Assembly: GCA_005239675.1 (NCBI GenBank) | Contig: SBBO01000027.1 | Span: 1 to 46,174 of the forward strand | Direction: 5' to 3' | DNA length: 46,174 bases | Source: Planctomycetales bacterium | GTDB lineage: Bacteria > Omnitrophota > Gorgyraeia > Zapsychrales > Zapsychraceae | Shown: piece by piece, positions 20,479 to 29,511 of the stretch | Layout of the letters: each line of letters opens with the position of its first letter | Numbering within the stretch: the first letter of the stretch is position 1 | The notes under the pieces: generated by a model | Told to the model about the DNA's origin: nothing | What the model saw: the letters and a program-made list of their open reading frames with translations, nothing else | The model's database searches: none | Translations under genes and position numbers: made by a program

Positions 20479-20877
20479 GTGACGCGACACTTTTGTTCTG
20501 CCATCACCTATTTATTCTTGACCTTATTTGCCCTGACTAACATCATTGGTTGTGTTCCATTACTCGTAGGGACCGCCGTGGGGGCAGGTGGCCTTGCCTA
20601 TGTCCGGGGCAGTCTCGAACAAAACTTCGATAAATCCCTTAAAAACCTCCATACGGGAAGCCTGCGCGGTCTCAAGGACATCAAATGCACGGTACACTCA
20701 GATGAGTTCCGTCAACGTTTAGCGAAAATCAAATTCACCTTTACCGATGGTAAGGATGGCACTATCGCAATCGAGGCTTTAACCGAACGGTCAGCAAAAT
20801 TAAAAATTCGCATTGGCATCTTGGGCGATGAAACAAAATCCCGTGTTGTCTTAAATGCAATATTAAGGCATCTGTGA
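20479..20877 (+). CDS. DUF3568-like putative lipoprotein (GTG start)
   Basis: Signal peptide/lipobox LTNIIGC then VPLLVGTAVGAGGLAYVRGSLEQ. Confidence 0.7.
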   Translation: MTRHFCSAITYLFLTLFALTNIIGCVPLLVGTAVGAGGLAYVRGSLEQNFDKSLKNLHTGSLRGLKDIKCTVHSDEFRQRLAKIKFTFTDGKDGTIAIEALTERSAKLKIRIGILGDETKSRVVLNAILRHL

Positions 20878-20888
20878 TTTAAAAGTCA

Positions 20889-21278
20889 ATGACCACACCT
20901 ACACCTGTTATCAGACGCCCCTGGGGTAACTACACCAAGCTATTTCACGAATCCGGTGTCTGGGTTAAACGCGTGGAGGTCAACCCTGGCGCCCGCCTGA
21001 GCCTCCAAAGGCACGCCCACCGCTGTGAAAAATGGAACATCGTCCGTGGCGAGGGCCTTGTGATTATCAAAAAACGTAAGATTAAAGTCGGTCGTGGCTC
21101 AATTGTGGATGTCCCCGTGGGGGTCATCCACCGAATCGGCAATACGGGAAAGGGGAAGCTCGTCTTTATGGAAGTTGCGATCGCTGTTAATGGTGGAGAG
21201 CTCTCCGAAGAGGATATTATCAGGCTGGAAGATGACTATGCACGTACAGCCCCTATCTCCCCAGCCCTAAAATCTTGA
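20889..21278 (+). CDS. cupin, mannose-6-phosphate isomerase type II C-terminal family
   Basis: RRPWGNYTKL...VKRVEVNPGARLSLQRHAHRCEKWNIVRGEGLV. Confidence 0.85.
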   Translation: MTTPTPVIRRPWGNYTKLFHESGVWVKRVEVNPGARLSLQRHAHRCEKWNIVRGEGLVIIKKRKIKVGRGSIVDVPVGVIHRIGNTGKGKLVFMEVAIAVNGGELSEEDIIRLEDDYARTAPISPALKS

Positions 21279-21297
21279 TTGATTCTTGATTCTTTTA

Positions 21298-21326
21298 TTG
21301 ACATGGCTGGACCAGCGTGTTAGGAT
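21298..21326 (+). promoter_or_regulatory. candidate sigma70 promoter with a palindrome in the spacer, upstream of the PocR-GAF gene
   Basis: TTGACA - 17 nt - TAGGAT; GCTGGACCAGC at 21306-21316 lies between the hexamers. Confidence 0.5.
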
Positions 21327-21353
21327 TTTTATGACTAAGAGAACCTAAACTAG

Positions 21354-22379
21354 ATGCAAGATTCCAAACAGCCCACCTTAAAACTAATCAATAAAGAACA
21401 TGGGTGGGATATCTTATCCCGCTTAATTGACGTACTGCACATTAATCTATTCATCGTAGATCATGATGGACTCATCCTCTTACCGCCTGAGGAAGGGAAG
21501 TATGGTAGTCGACTCTTGACAGACCCGGTGTTCGGCTTCTGCGGGAATGGAGAGCCCTCTCATTTTACAAAACGCTTCGAACCATACGGCCGCTACCTAA
21601 AGCACACTAGCCCCTTACAATTACACCAATTCGCCATCCCCATGGTGTTCGAGAGAATAAGAGGGACCATTGGCTATATGATGGTAGGGCCGGTCATCCT
21701 TGATAAACGTCTAGAAGAAAGTGATTATGAGGCGCTAGTTACCAAGCTCAATATTGCTCATCCACAAGACATCCTTGATGAAATTAAAGGCCTATGGGTC
21801 ATCTCCAATGCCATGATGAATATCATCTTGGATCTACTCTATGAAATTGTCAAAAATAATCTTGAGCTAAGTGGTATTAAAATAGCCGTTTCCCAGGATA
21901 GAGAAAGTAATAATGGGCTCACCCAAGAGCTAAAAAAAGCAGCCAAAGACCTCTACTCGGCCGTTTGTCTAGATGAACTCCTGGTCACATTGCTGGATGC
22001 AGCCCTTAAGATGACCGATACCGAGGCCGGATCCATCATGCTCATTGACAAAGAAAAACAGGGCAGTTTAACCGTTAAGGTTTATCGCGGCTTAAATGAA
22101 GAATGGACCAAAAACGCCGAGGTTAAAATTGGGGATAGAATTGCTGGCCTAGCTGCCAAGGGGAAAAGACCGTTTATTATTCATGGTCAGAGAGCGAATA
22201 AACGTATTCGGCGCTTTTTAAAACGGCCAGAAATCCGTCATGCCTTAGTCATGCCGCTTATGACCGAGCAAGTTGCCTTTGGTGTCCTTAATATGCATAC
22301 CCGGAAGAAGCAATGCGCTATTGAAGGCAATATAGAAAATTTGCAATATCTTTCCCGTTTGCTTTCCTCTGTTGTCTAA
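21354..22379 (+). CDS. PocR sensory domain + GAF domain protein (no recognisable output domain)
   Basis: PocR-like FIVDHDGLILLP...HTSPLQLHQFAIPMVFERIRGTIGYMMVGPVIL; GAF-like VTLLDAALKMTDTEAGSIMLIDKE...HALVMPLMTEQVAFGVLNM. Confidence 0.75.
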   Translation: MQDSKQPTLKLINKEHGWDILSRLIDVLHINLFIVDHDGLILLPPEEGKYGSRLLTDPVFGFCGNGEPSHFTKRFEPYGRYLKHTSPLQLHQFAIPMVFERIRGTIGYMMVGPVILDKRLEESDYEALVTKLNIAHPQDILDEIKGLWVISNAMMNIILDLLYEIVKNNLELSGIKIAVSQDRESNNGLTQELKKAAKDLYSAVCLDELLVTLLDAALKMTDTEAGSIMLIDKEKQGSLTVKVYRGLNEEWTKNAEVKIGDRIAGLAAKGKRPFIIHGQRANKRIRRFLKRPEIRHALVMPLMTEQVAFGVLNMHTRKKQCAIEGNIENLQYLSRLLSSVV

Positions 22380-22428
22380 TGTCGTCATCATGAATCCCCT
22401 TAATATTTATAACCTATATTTTATAATA

Positions 22429-22472
22429 AGCATATGCTCATATTAAATATAGCGTTAATATGAGCATATGCT
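22429..22472. repeat. 18-bp perfect inverted repeat (8-nt spacer), candidate operator of the DUF134 gene
   Basis: AGCATATGCTCATATTAA (22429-22446) / TTAATATGAGCATATGCT (22455-22472), each arm containing an AGCATATGCT palindrome. Confidence 0.85.
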
Positions 22473-22482
22473 CAATATAAAT

Positions 22483-22917
22483 ATGCCTCGAAAAGGTAGA
22501 CATAAAAAGGTTCGTTATATCCAAATAATGCCCCAATCCACTCAATTCAGCCCTAGAGGAAAACCGGGGCGACCAGATGAAGTGGAGCTTAATCTCGATC
22601 ATTTTGAAGCCCTCAAATTAGCCGACCACCAGGGATATAATCAATCAGAAGGCGCGAGGGCCATGGGTATATCAAGACCCACTTTCGGACGAATTTTAAG
22701 AGCAGGTCGCAAAATTGTGGCTGACGCATTGGCCAATGGCAAGATGATCCGTATCCGCACAGGAGACGTGCAGGTAGGGGTTCGCCATAAGAATTTCCTC
22801 CAAAAACTTGAAAAACCTGAGGACCTCAGAGCCAGGACAGTTGAACAAACAGCTAGGGAAGGCATTTTGTCCTACGACCGGGATCTGCATTTAATCAGCA
22901 CCACAAAATCCGCCTAA
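22483..22917 (+). CDS. DUF134 family DNA-binding regulator
   Basis: MPRKGRHKKVRYI...FSPRGKPGRPDEVELNLDHFEALKLADHQGYNQSEGARAMGISRPTFGRILRAGRKIVADAL; start placed at ATG 22483 because ATG 22468 lies inside the palindrome. Confidence 0.88.
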   Translation: MPRKGRHKKVRYIQIMPQSTQFSPRGKPGRPDEVELNLDHFEALKLADHQGYNQSEGARAMGISRPTFGRILRAGRKIVADALANGKMIRIRTGDVQVGVRHKNFLQKLEKPEDLRARTVEQTAREGILSYDRDLHLISTTKSA

Positions 22918-23166
22918 TTTTACCTAATTCTTAATTTCTTCTACAACTTCTTATAATACATATTATGTTAACTACTATAATATAGGAATATTATTCTTAA
23001 TGATATATAAGATATATAGTTATGAAGATATTATATCCCCCTGTGGAAAACAGTGCATGAATTTATACAGTTTATACTGGTCTGTAAAGACTAGCTATTC
23101 TAGGCTGGAAAATGTAGTTTTAATGAAAAATTGTTTATAAAATGCCGAACGGGTCAGCGATAAAAC

Positions 23167-23577
23167 TCAAAATGGAATTGTTTCTGGAAGACGTTGGTGG
23201 GGGGTCATGGCCTCAACTCGCTCGACAGTGATCTCTGCGAGGGAAAAATTGGGGTCCTGCGGTCCGCCAAAGTATTGCTTGAGCATGGGGATATTATCCC
23301 AAAGAATAGTCTTTTCATTAGAATCAGTTGTGATCTTGGCAAGGCCTGCGATGCGACAATACCACATTTTCCTATCAACAAAACATAATTCAACTCTAGG
23401 GTTTTTTATTATCTGAGCAATGCTGCGTGACCGGGATAGCAAGGCCACCAAGATTCTTCCGGTATCTTCCACCAAATACGGCATCATCGGCCGCACCCGT
23501 GGCTGATTATCCTCAGTCGTTGCCAAATAGCCGAAACCAGCATCTCTAATTAAGTCAATAACTTCTTCTTTCTTCAT
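23167..23577 (-). CDS. pyridoxamine 5'-phosphate oxidase-like (FMN-binding) family protein
   Basis: GFGYLATTEDNQPRVRPMMPYLVEDTGRILVALLSRSRSIAQIIKNPRVELCFVD. Confidence 0.85.
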   Translation of the reverse strand: MKKEEVIDLIRDAGFGYLATTEDNQPRVRPMMPYLVEDTGRILVALLSRSRSIAQIIKNPRVELCFVDRKMWYCRIAGLAKITTDSNEKTILWDNIPMLKQYFGGPQDPNFSLAEITVERVEAMTPHQRLPETIPF

Positions 23578-24403
23578 AAGATAACCGTCCTTTCGAAGAT
23601 GCGTCTTTTTCCTTGAATTTATCCGTCCCTAAGCGATCCTTATTCTTGATGCTAATCATCTCAGCGGCAATGGCAATCGCGATCTCTTCTGGCAACTGAG
23701 CGCCTATGTCAATTCCTGCGGGGATGTTAACACGGGCAAGCCTTGCCGCAGATACCCCCTCCTCCTTAAGCCTGGCAAAAAATTTGATCCGTTTGGCCTT
23801 GCTAGAAATCACCCCTAAATAGCCGACATTCACCCGGATAGCCGCCTGAAGACACTCAAAATCGTGTTCATTGCCATGAGTAACTACCATAATATAAGTA
23901 TTCTGATCAAGGGGTATTTGAGATAATTTCTGGGCATGGGGACCAACCATAATCCGATCCACATAGGGAAATCGCTTAGCATTGGCGAATTCTTTACGAT
24001 TATCAATAATGGTAACTCGAAAATTGAGCATCTTACCTATGACCGACAAGGGCAGTGCAATGTGACCTGCCCCACAGATGACCAAATGTTTGGGAGCCCG
24101 GAAAGGTTCCACAAAGACCTTGATTTTCCCCCCGCAAACCGACTGTCCCATGCCCCCAAAATAGTCATAGCTGACAATCCTGGACAGTCCAGACTTGATC
24201 GCCTTAAGGCATTCTTGCTGGGCAGCCTTTTCGTTACGCCCCCCTCCTATGGATCCCCAAAGCGTTCCGTCCTCCAAGACAATCATCTTGGCCCCTGCCT
24301 TGCGGGGAGTTCCTTTAAGGGTGGATTCCACGATGGTTGCCACCGCGTAACTTCGCCCTCCCTCAACGGCCTTGAGGGCCTTTATCAACAATTCGTGCTC
24401 CAT
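23555..24403 (-). CDS. XdhC/CoxI family protein (molybdenum hydroxylase maturation)
   Basis: TPRKAGAKMIVLEDGTLWGSIGGG, VICGAGHIALPLSVIGKMLNFRVTIIDNR, YLGVISSKAKR, PAGIDIGAQLPEEIAIAIAAEM. Confidence 0.92.
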   Translation of the reverse strand: MEHELLIKALKAVEGGRSYAVATIVESTLKGTPRKAGAKMIVLEDGTLWGSIGGGRNEKAAQQECLKAIKSGLSRIVSYDYFGGMGQSVCGGKIKVFVEPFRAPKHLVICGAGHIALPLSVIGKMLNFRVTIIDNRKEFANAKRFPYVDRIMVGPHAQKLSQIPLDQNTYIMVVTHGNEHDFECLQAAIRVNVGYLGVISSKAKRIKFFARLKEEGVSAARLARVNIPAGIDIGAQLPEEIAIAIAAEMISIKNKDRLGTDKFKEKDASSKGRLSYEERRSY

Positions 24404-25062
24404 TATTCTTTTTTCTCTGAAATCGGTGAGTCAGAAGGTAAGGGTAGCTTTGTTAACGATTTAGGCAGCGCCCCTCCTCCCGCCAAACCTAATGCTGAAT
24501 CCTCAGGAGCTGTAGTAGTGACTACGCCCGCGTGGTTTGCCTTAAGGGATTTAAGTAAGCTGGTCATTTCTTCTTCTTTAGCAAAAATCGCCTTCTCCAG
24601 CCTTGTTACCTTTTCTTCCAGATAGTTGATTCTTTCTTTGTAGCGCTCGCCCTCAGCCTGGGACGCATTTAATTCAACTTGGGTGATACGCGTCTTGTCT
24701 TTAGCGTCCTTCAATTCCTTTTCCAAGATGTCTTTGAGCTTATTGAATCCTTTGCGATTATTAACTTCTGCCTGAAGCAATTCTTCAGCCTTTGTTAGTG
24801 CCGCGCTTTCTTCCTGAAATAGTTTATCGAGGCGCTGGTATTTCTCCATCCATTGGTCCCGTTGGGCTGTTAGGCTAATTTCCTGTTCAATAATTCTTCC
24901 TTCAGATGGTAGCGTAGCTTCTGACCCCAACGCAGGATTGATCAAAGGGATAGGAATTTTGGGCAATAGCCTATCTTCTTCTTTTTCTTCCTTGCGTAGA
25001 AGTAATAAAACAGTTGCGACGCCCAAAACTGAGATTACCAGCAAAATATAAAATATCACCAT
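24403..25062 (-). CDS. membrane-anchored coiled-coil protein of unknown function
   Basis: N-terminal TM (VIFYILLVISVLGVATVLLLL) followed by long heptad-like Lys/Glu-rich coiled coil; overlaps the xdhC start. Confidence 0.7.
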   Translation of the reverse strand: MVIFYILLVISVLGVATVLLLLRKEEKEEDRLLPKIPIPLINPALGSEATLPSEGRIIEQEISLTAQRDQWMEKYQRLDKLFQEESAALTKAEELLQAEVNNRKGFNKLKDILEKELKDAKDKTRITQVELNASQAEGERYKERINYLEEKVTRLEKAIFAKEEEMTSLLKSLKANHAGVVTTTAPEDSALGLAGGGALPKSLTKLPLPSDSPISEKKE

Positions 25063-25111
25063 AATGTATCTTTTGATTATAGCTCTATTAAGGTTATTTG
25101 AATATTCGTCA

Positions 25112-25139
25112 TTGACACGGCCATAATCACCCCTATAAT
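25112..25139 (+). promoter_or_regulatory. consensus sigma70 promoter for the mocA-like gene
   Basis: TTGACA - 16 nt - TATAAT, both hexamers exact. Confidence 0.75.
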
Positions 25140-25146
25140 TTGATCT

Positions 25147-25737
25147 GTGATTTCTGCTATCCTATTATCCGCAGGTACGAACAACCGCTTCGGTAGCCCC
25201 AAGGCGTTGGCCAAGCTAGGAGATGAGAGCGTAATTGATCGCCTACTTAAGGCTCTCATCGCAGCAGATATTGACGAAATTATCGTTGTCCTCGGGTCCG
25301 GGGCGGACCAGATAAAACCTCACCTATTTAAGCATAAAAATATTCATACTGTCTATAATAAAGATTATAATTTGGGCCAGACATCATCATTTAAAATCGG
25401 GTTAACTGCTGTCAGTCCCCAGGCAACCGGTATTTTACTATTACCCGTTGATTATCCGCTAATCCGAGAATATACCCTGACTCAATTGGTTGCCTACTTT
25501 AAGGAAAATAATCCTACGATCCTAATCCCGACATATCAAGATCACAAGGGACACCCCCCGATCTTTAGCAACCGACTCAAGGAAGAATTGCTCGCCCTAG
25601 ACAATGGCGAGGGGATCAATACGCTTATTCATCGACATCTAAACGAGACATCGCTTCTCCCCCTCCACGATGCAGGTGTCATCCAAAGCTTTAACACTCA
25701 AGAGGAATTTGAAAGACTAAAAAGGATAGTAAGCTAA
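25147..25737 (+). CDS. nucleotidyltransferase, molybdenum cofactor cytidylyltransferase-like (MocA)
   Basis: ISAILLSAGTNNRFGSPKALAKLGDESVIDRLL, LLLPVDYPLI, HKGHPPIFSNRL; GTG start. Confidence 0.8.
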   Translation: MISAILLSAGTNNRFGSPKALAKLGDESVIDRLLKALIAADIDEIIVVLGSGADQIKPHLFKHKNIHTVYNKDYNLGQTSSFKIGLTAVSPQATGILLLPVDYPLIREYTLTQLVAYFKENNPTILIPTYQDHKGHPPIFSNRLKEELLALDNGEGINTLIHRHLNETSLLPLHDAGVIQSFNTQEEFERLKRIVS

Positions 25738-25750
25738 AGAGTAAAAGTGA

Positions 25751-28096
25751 TTACGCTGAGGCCTGGGCTGCAAGTTCAAACTTTTCTTTTTCCATCAAGG
25801 CCTTGATAATCTTGTCTGGCGTAAAAGGAAGCTCCTTGAGGCGGATGCCGACCGCGTCATAGATCGCATTGGCAATGGCCGCCGATGTTGGCAATAAAGA
25901 GGCCTCCCCCATGCCCTTGGCACCGAATGGGCCTTCGGGGTCATTGCTTTCAACCATAATGGACTCAACGGGCGGGGTTCCCATGCTGCGGGGAAGACGA
26001 TAATTCGCAAAGTTGCCATTGGCAGGACGTCCTTTCTGATCAAACCGCAAATTTTCTAAGAACGTATATCCGATCCCCATCACCAGCGACCCCTCGATCT
26101 GGCCTTCCACGGCCTGAGGGTTAATAGCCTTGCCGATATCGTGGGCGTCCCACATTTTTAAAAGCTTGACTTCACCGGTTTCCTTATTGACCTCAACCTC
26201 AGCGACTTGAGCCTCGAACCCATAACTTCCCGAGACGTTTCCTTCTCCAGTACGAAAATCAATGGGCGTTGTCGGTGGATTATAACTACCGCGACCGATG
26301 ATCTGTCGACCATAGTTAAACGAATAGCAAAGCTCCAAGGCCTTGTCAAAATCCATCAAAATAGAATTGTCTTTTTTAAGGATAACCTCTTCCGCCGCAA
26401 TATCCAACTCTGCCGCATTAAGGTTATTTTCTTTGGCAACCACATCGAGGATTTGCTGCTTGGCATCGCGAGCAGCCCGTAGAGTCGCATTGCCGGAGAT
26501 AAACGTCACGCGACTGGCGAAACTTCCTGTGTCAAAGGGGGTGATCTCGGTGTCACCGGACTTGCATCGGATGCGGTTGTAGCTTACTCCCAGCTCATGG
26601 GCGGCAATCTGGGAAAGGGCTGTGTTAGAACCTTGACCAGTATCCGCTGCCCCCGTAAATAAATAGACAGAACCGTCCTCTTCTACCTTGACAATAGATC
26701 CCGCTGATTCATGCGATTTATACATCTTGGAGCCCATCACATCTGCGGCAATCCCGATCCCTATCCCGCGGCACAGATGTTTCTGTTGACCACGTTTTTT
26801 ATACCAATCTGAGGCGCTCACTGCCTTCTCAATGCATTCACGTAGACCGTTGGTTGTTATGACCATCTTGTTGATAGTCACCATGTTGGGACCCGTGATA
26901 TTCTTTAGGCGAAAGACAATGGGGTCCATACCGATCGCCTCAGCGACCATGTCCATGTGCGATTCAATAGCAAACCCAGCCTGGACACCGCCAAAACCCC
27001 GCATAGCGCCGCTAATGGGGGTATTGGTATACACCCGGTAACCAGTCATCCGAAAATGTTGAATTTTATATACCATAAAAATGCGCATGATGGCGGCGGC
27101 CAAGACCGTTGGCCCATAACTGCAATACGCGCCGCCATCGGCAATGACCTCTCCTGTCATCGCCAGTAGCGTACCGTCTTTTTTAACCCCCGATTTGACG
27201 GTATAGATCATGCCATGTTTGCGCCGCGAGGCAATGAATTCCTCCTCGCGGTTATAACAAATTTTGACCGGTAATCCTCCTGCCTTCTTAGAAAGAAGAC
27301 AGCTGGCAAAATCCATCGGAAGCATCTCCAATTTACCACCAAACCCACCACCCACCGCCAGCTTGATGACACGAACATCGTTGAGGTCGATATTGAGCGT
27401 CTTAGCCAGTGCCTCACGGCACTTGAATGGCGCCTGGGTGGATGACCACAGCGTAATCTTATTGGAAAATGTCTCCCATTGACCAACACAGACATGTGGT
27501 TCAAGGGCCGCGTGATGGGCCGCCGGGGCGTAAAAACGATCCTCCCGGACATAATCCGCCTCCTTCATGACGCGGTCCGGATTACCAAAATTAACGGGTA
27601 ATATAACAGCGATATTGTTCAAAGATTCGTGAATCTGCGGGGCGTCGGGTTTCATCGCCTCTTGAACATCAAAGACAGCGGGTAGAGGCTCATACTGGAC
27701 ATCGATTAAGCCTAGGGCTTGCTCTGCTATTTCCTCATCGATGGCGGCAACGGCGCCGATTTCATCCCCGACATAGCGCACCTTTTCGGATTCAATGGCC
27801 ATCTGATCAACAGTGTGCGGAAAAAAATATTCATTGGAACCAAATTTAATATTGTAGGTATCTTTGGCGGTAATAATGGCCCGCACCCCGGGCAATTTCT
27901 CAGCCCTCGTAGTATCGATACTTAATATCTTGGCGTGGGGGTGTGGACTGCGGATCATCTTACCGATGAGCATATTGGGAAAACTGACATCAAAGGCATA
28001 TTTGGCCTGGCCAGTTACCATGCCCTTACCATCGATACGCGGCACGCTTTTACCGACCGGATTCACGTATTCCTTGTTCAAGGTTGCCGTTTTCAT
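25751..28096 (-). CDS. xanthine dehydrogenase-family molybdopterin-binding subunit (substrate uncertain)
   Basis: VGGGFGGKLEM, GAMRGFGGVQAG, GAADTGQGSNTALSQIAA, FGAKGMGEASLLP (candidate catalytic Glu). Confidence 0.9.
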   Translation of the reverse strand: MKTATLNKEYVNPVGKSVPRIDGKGMVTGQAKYAFDVSFPNMLIGKMIRSPHPHAKILSIDTTRAEKLPGVRAIITAKDTYNIKFGSNEYFFPHTVDQMAIESEKVRYVGDEIGAVAAIDEEIAEQALGLIDVQYEPLPAVFDVQEAMKPDAPQIHESLNNIAVILPVNFGNPDRVMKEADYVREDRFYAPAAHHAALEPHVCVGQWETFSNKITLWSSTQAPFKCREALAKTLNIDLNDVRVIKLAVGGGFGGKLEMLPMDFASCLLSKKAGGLPVKICYNREEEFIASRRKHGMIYTVKSGVKKDGTLLAMTGEVIADGGAYCSYGPTVLAAAIMRIFMVYKIQHFRMTGYRVYTNTPISGAMRGFGGVQAGFAIESHMDMVAEAIGMDPIVFRLKNITGPNMVTINKMVITTNGLRECIEKAVSASDWYKKRGQQKHLCRGIGIGIAADVMGSKMYKSHESAGSIVKVEEDGSVYLFTGAADTGQGSNTALSQIAAHELGVSYNRIRCKSGDTEITPFDTGSFASRVTFISGNATLRAARDAKQQILDVVAKENNLNAAELDIAAEEVILKKDNSILMDFDKALELCYSFNYGRQIIGRGSYNPPTTPIDFRTGEGNVSGSYGFEAQVAEVEVNKETGEVKLLKMWDAHDIGKAINPQAVEGQIEGSLVMGIGYTFLENLRFDQKGRPANGNFANYRLPRSMGTPPVESIMVESNDPEGPFGAKGMGEASLLPTSAAIANAIYDAVGIRLKELPFTPDKIIKALMEKEKFELAAQASA

Positions 28097-28103
28097 ATCT
28101 TAC

Positions 28104-28601
28104 TTAATTCCTGCGGTCTAAGAGGGATGCCTGCTCGCATTGGGCCTTTATTACCTTGCCGGCATGACGGATGGCCTCAAAAATTTTAAGATATCCCGCG
28201 CAACGACACAAATTGCCATCAAGGGCGTATTCAATTTCCTCCTGGCTAGGCTCGGGATTCTTGTCTAACAAGGCCTTGCACGACATGATCATCCCCGGAA
28301 TACAGAATCCACACTGGACTGCCCCATAATCCAAGAAAGCCTGCTGAAGGGGGTGAAGTTCTTCACCATTTGCCAAGCCTTCGATGGTGTTGATTTTCAT
28401 CCCTTCGCAATTGGCCGCGAGGGCAATGCAGGAGAGAGTAGCCTTACCATCGACTGCTACCGTGCACGTCCCACATTCTGATTCCTCACAGGCCGTCTTG
28501 GTTCCCTTCATCCCGAGATGATCACGCAAAACTTCCAGCAGTGTCTCATGGCCTTTTAAGTCTAACTGATACTGTCTTTGATTAATTTCGAGAGTAATCA
28601 T
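28104..28601 (-). CDS. (2Fe-2S)-binding subunit of molybdenum hydroxylase
   Basis: CEESECGTCTV...C and VQCGFCIPGMIM...DGNLCRCAGY. Confidence 0.95.
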   Translation of the reverse strand: MITLEINQRQYQLDLKGHETLLEVLRDHLGMKGTKTACEESECGTCTVAVDGKATLSCIALAANCEGMKINTIEGLANGEELHPLQQAFLDYGAVQCGFCIPGMIMSCKALLDKNPEPSQEEIEYALDGNLCRCAGYLKIFEAIRHAGKVIKAQCEQASLLDRRN

Positions 28602-29460
28602 GTGATTTTCCGATCAGGTCACGGATGGCATGCTTAATGCCAACACGGAACATGTGTTTCTTATAATCACTACTGCGCGTATCATAGATCGCTTCATCCA
28701 GATACGCCAACGCCTGCTCTTCAATCCCAGGGCGGATGTGGTTTTCATTAAGAAAACCTTCCAGGACATAGTCTCTTTGAGCAAAGGTGACGCAATTATT
28801 CACGGCAACGATCGTCTCGGAAAACCTTCCTTGCACCGGACGTGTCTTGATACATAAAGATAATAATGGAATGTCCACGTAAGGAGACTTCTTGGCGCGA
28901 AAATAGGCCATGGCAACGCTGGCATCCTCTGCAATGGTAACATGGGTAAATACTTTATCCGTTTTGGCGGCGTTCTTAAAAAATTCCTGCGCCGGGACCG
29001 CTATCTCTTCGCCATTGGTCCCTGTAAAATGAAGACGCGCCTCCAGGGCAATCATGGTGGCCGGCATTTCCGTCCAGGTGTAACGGCAGGTCAAATTCCC
29101 TCCAAGGGTTGCCATATTCCGGATAAGCTGGGACGATATGTTCTTGGCAGCGATGTGTAAAATCGAGGATTTCCCGGTCAATTGGGAAGAGTTGTAAATC
29201 TCATCGATCGTGGTCATGGATTTAATAATGACATGTCCCCCTTCCCGAGATATGCCCTTTAGTTCAGGAATATGGAAAAGACTGATCACGTGTTGGGGGG
29301 TTTTGGCCCCTTTACGCTTAAGCGTTTTAAGGTTGTTCAGTAAAAAAGTCCCCCCTGCCTGCAGTCGGACATCGGGCAGGGCGCCATAAAGCTCAAGGGC
29401 CGCTGCTAATCTCTTTGGGGTGTGTAAATTAAATGGCTTTAAAAGCATAATCTTGTCCAC
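28582..29460 (-). CDS. FAD-binding subunit of molybdenum hydroxylase
   Basis: FNLHTPKRLAAALELYG...LQAGGTFLLNNLK; IRNMATLGGNLTCR. Confidence 0.9.
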   Translation of the reverse strand: MDKIMLLKPFNLHTPKRLAAALELYGALPDVRLQAGGTFLLNNLKTLKRKGAKTPQHVISLFHIPELKGISREGGHVIIKSMTTIDEIYNSSQLTGKSSILHIAAKNISSQLIRNMATLGGNLTCRYTWTEMPATMIALEARLHFTGTNGEEIAVPAQEFFKNAAKTDKVFTHVTIAEDASVAMAYFRAKKSPYVDIPLLSLCIKTRPVQGRFSETIVAVNNCVTFAQRDYVLEGFLNENHIRPGIEEQALAYLDEAIYDTRSSDYKKHMFRVGIKHAIRDLIGKSHDYSRN

Positions 29461-29511
29461 CGCTTATCCACGCCAATCCATTCTTGAAGACTTTGCAGTG
29501 GCGGTGAATAA

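Noticed and set aside
22468-22482. ATG 22468 as DUF134 start
   Set aside because: It falls inside the perfect palindrome; MPRKGRHKK at 22483 matches the family N-terminus.
22977-22994. ATAATAT-AGGA-ATATTAT in the AT-rich convergent region after DUF134
   Set aside because: Short AT-only arms in a very AT-rich spacer; likely chance, with no U-tract to support a terminator.
23936-24625. 229-aa plus-strand ORF opposite xdhC and the coiled-coil gene
   Set aside because: Low-complexity antisense translation spanning two well-supported minus-strand genes.
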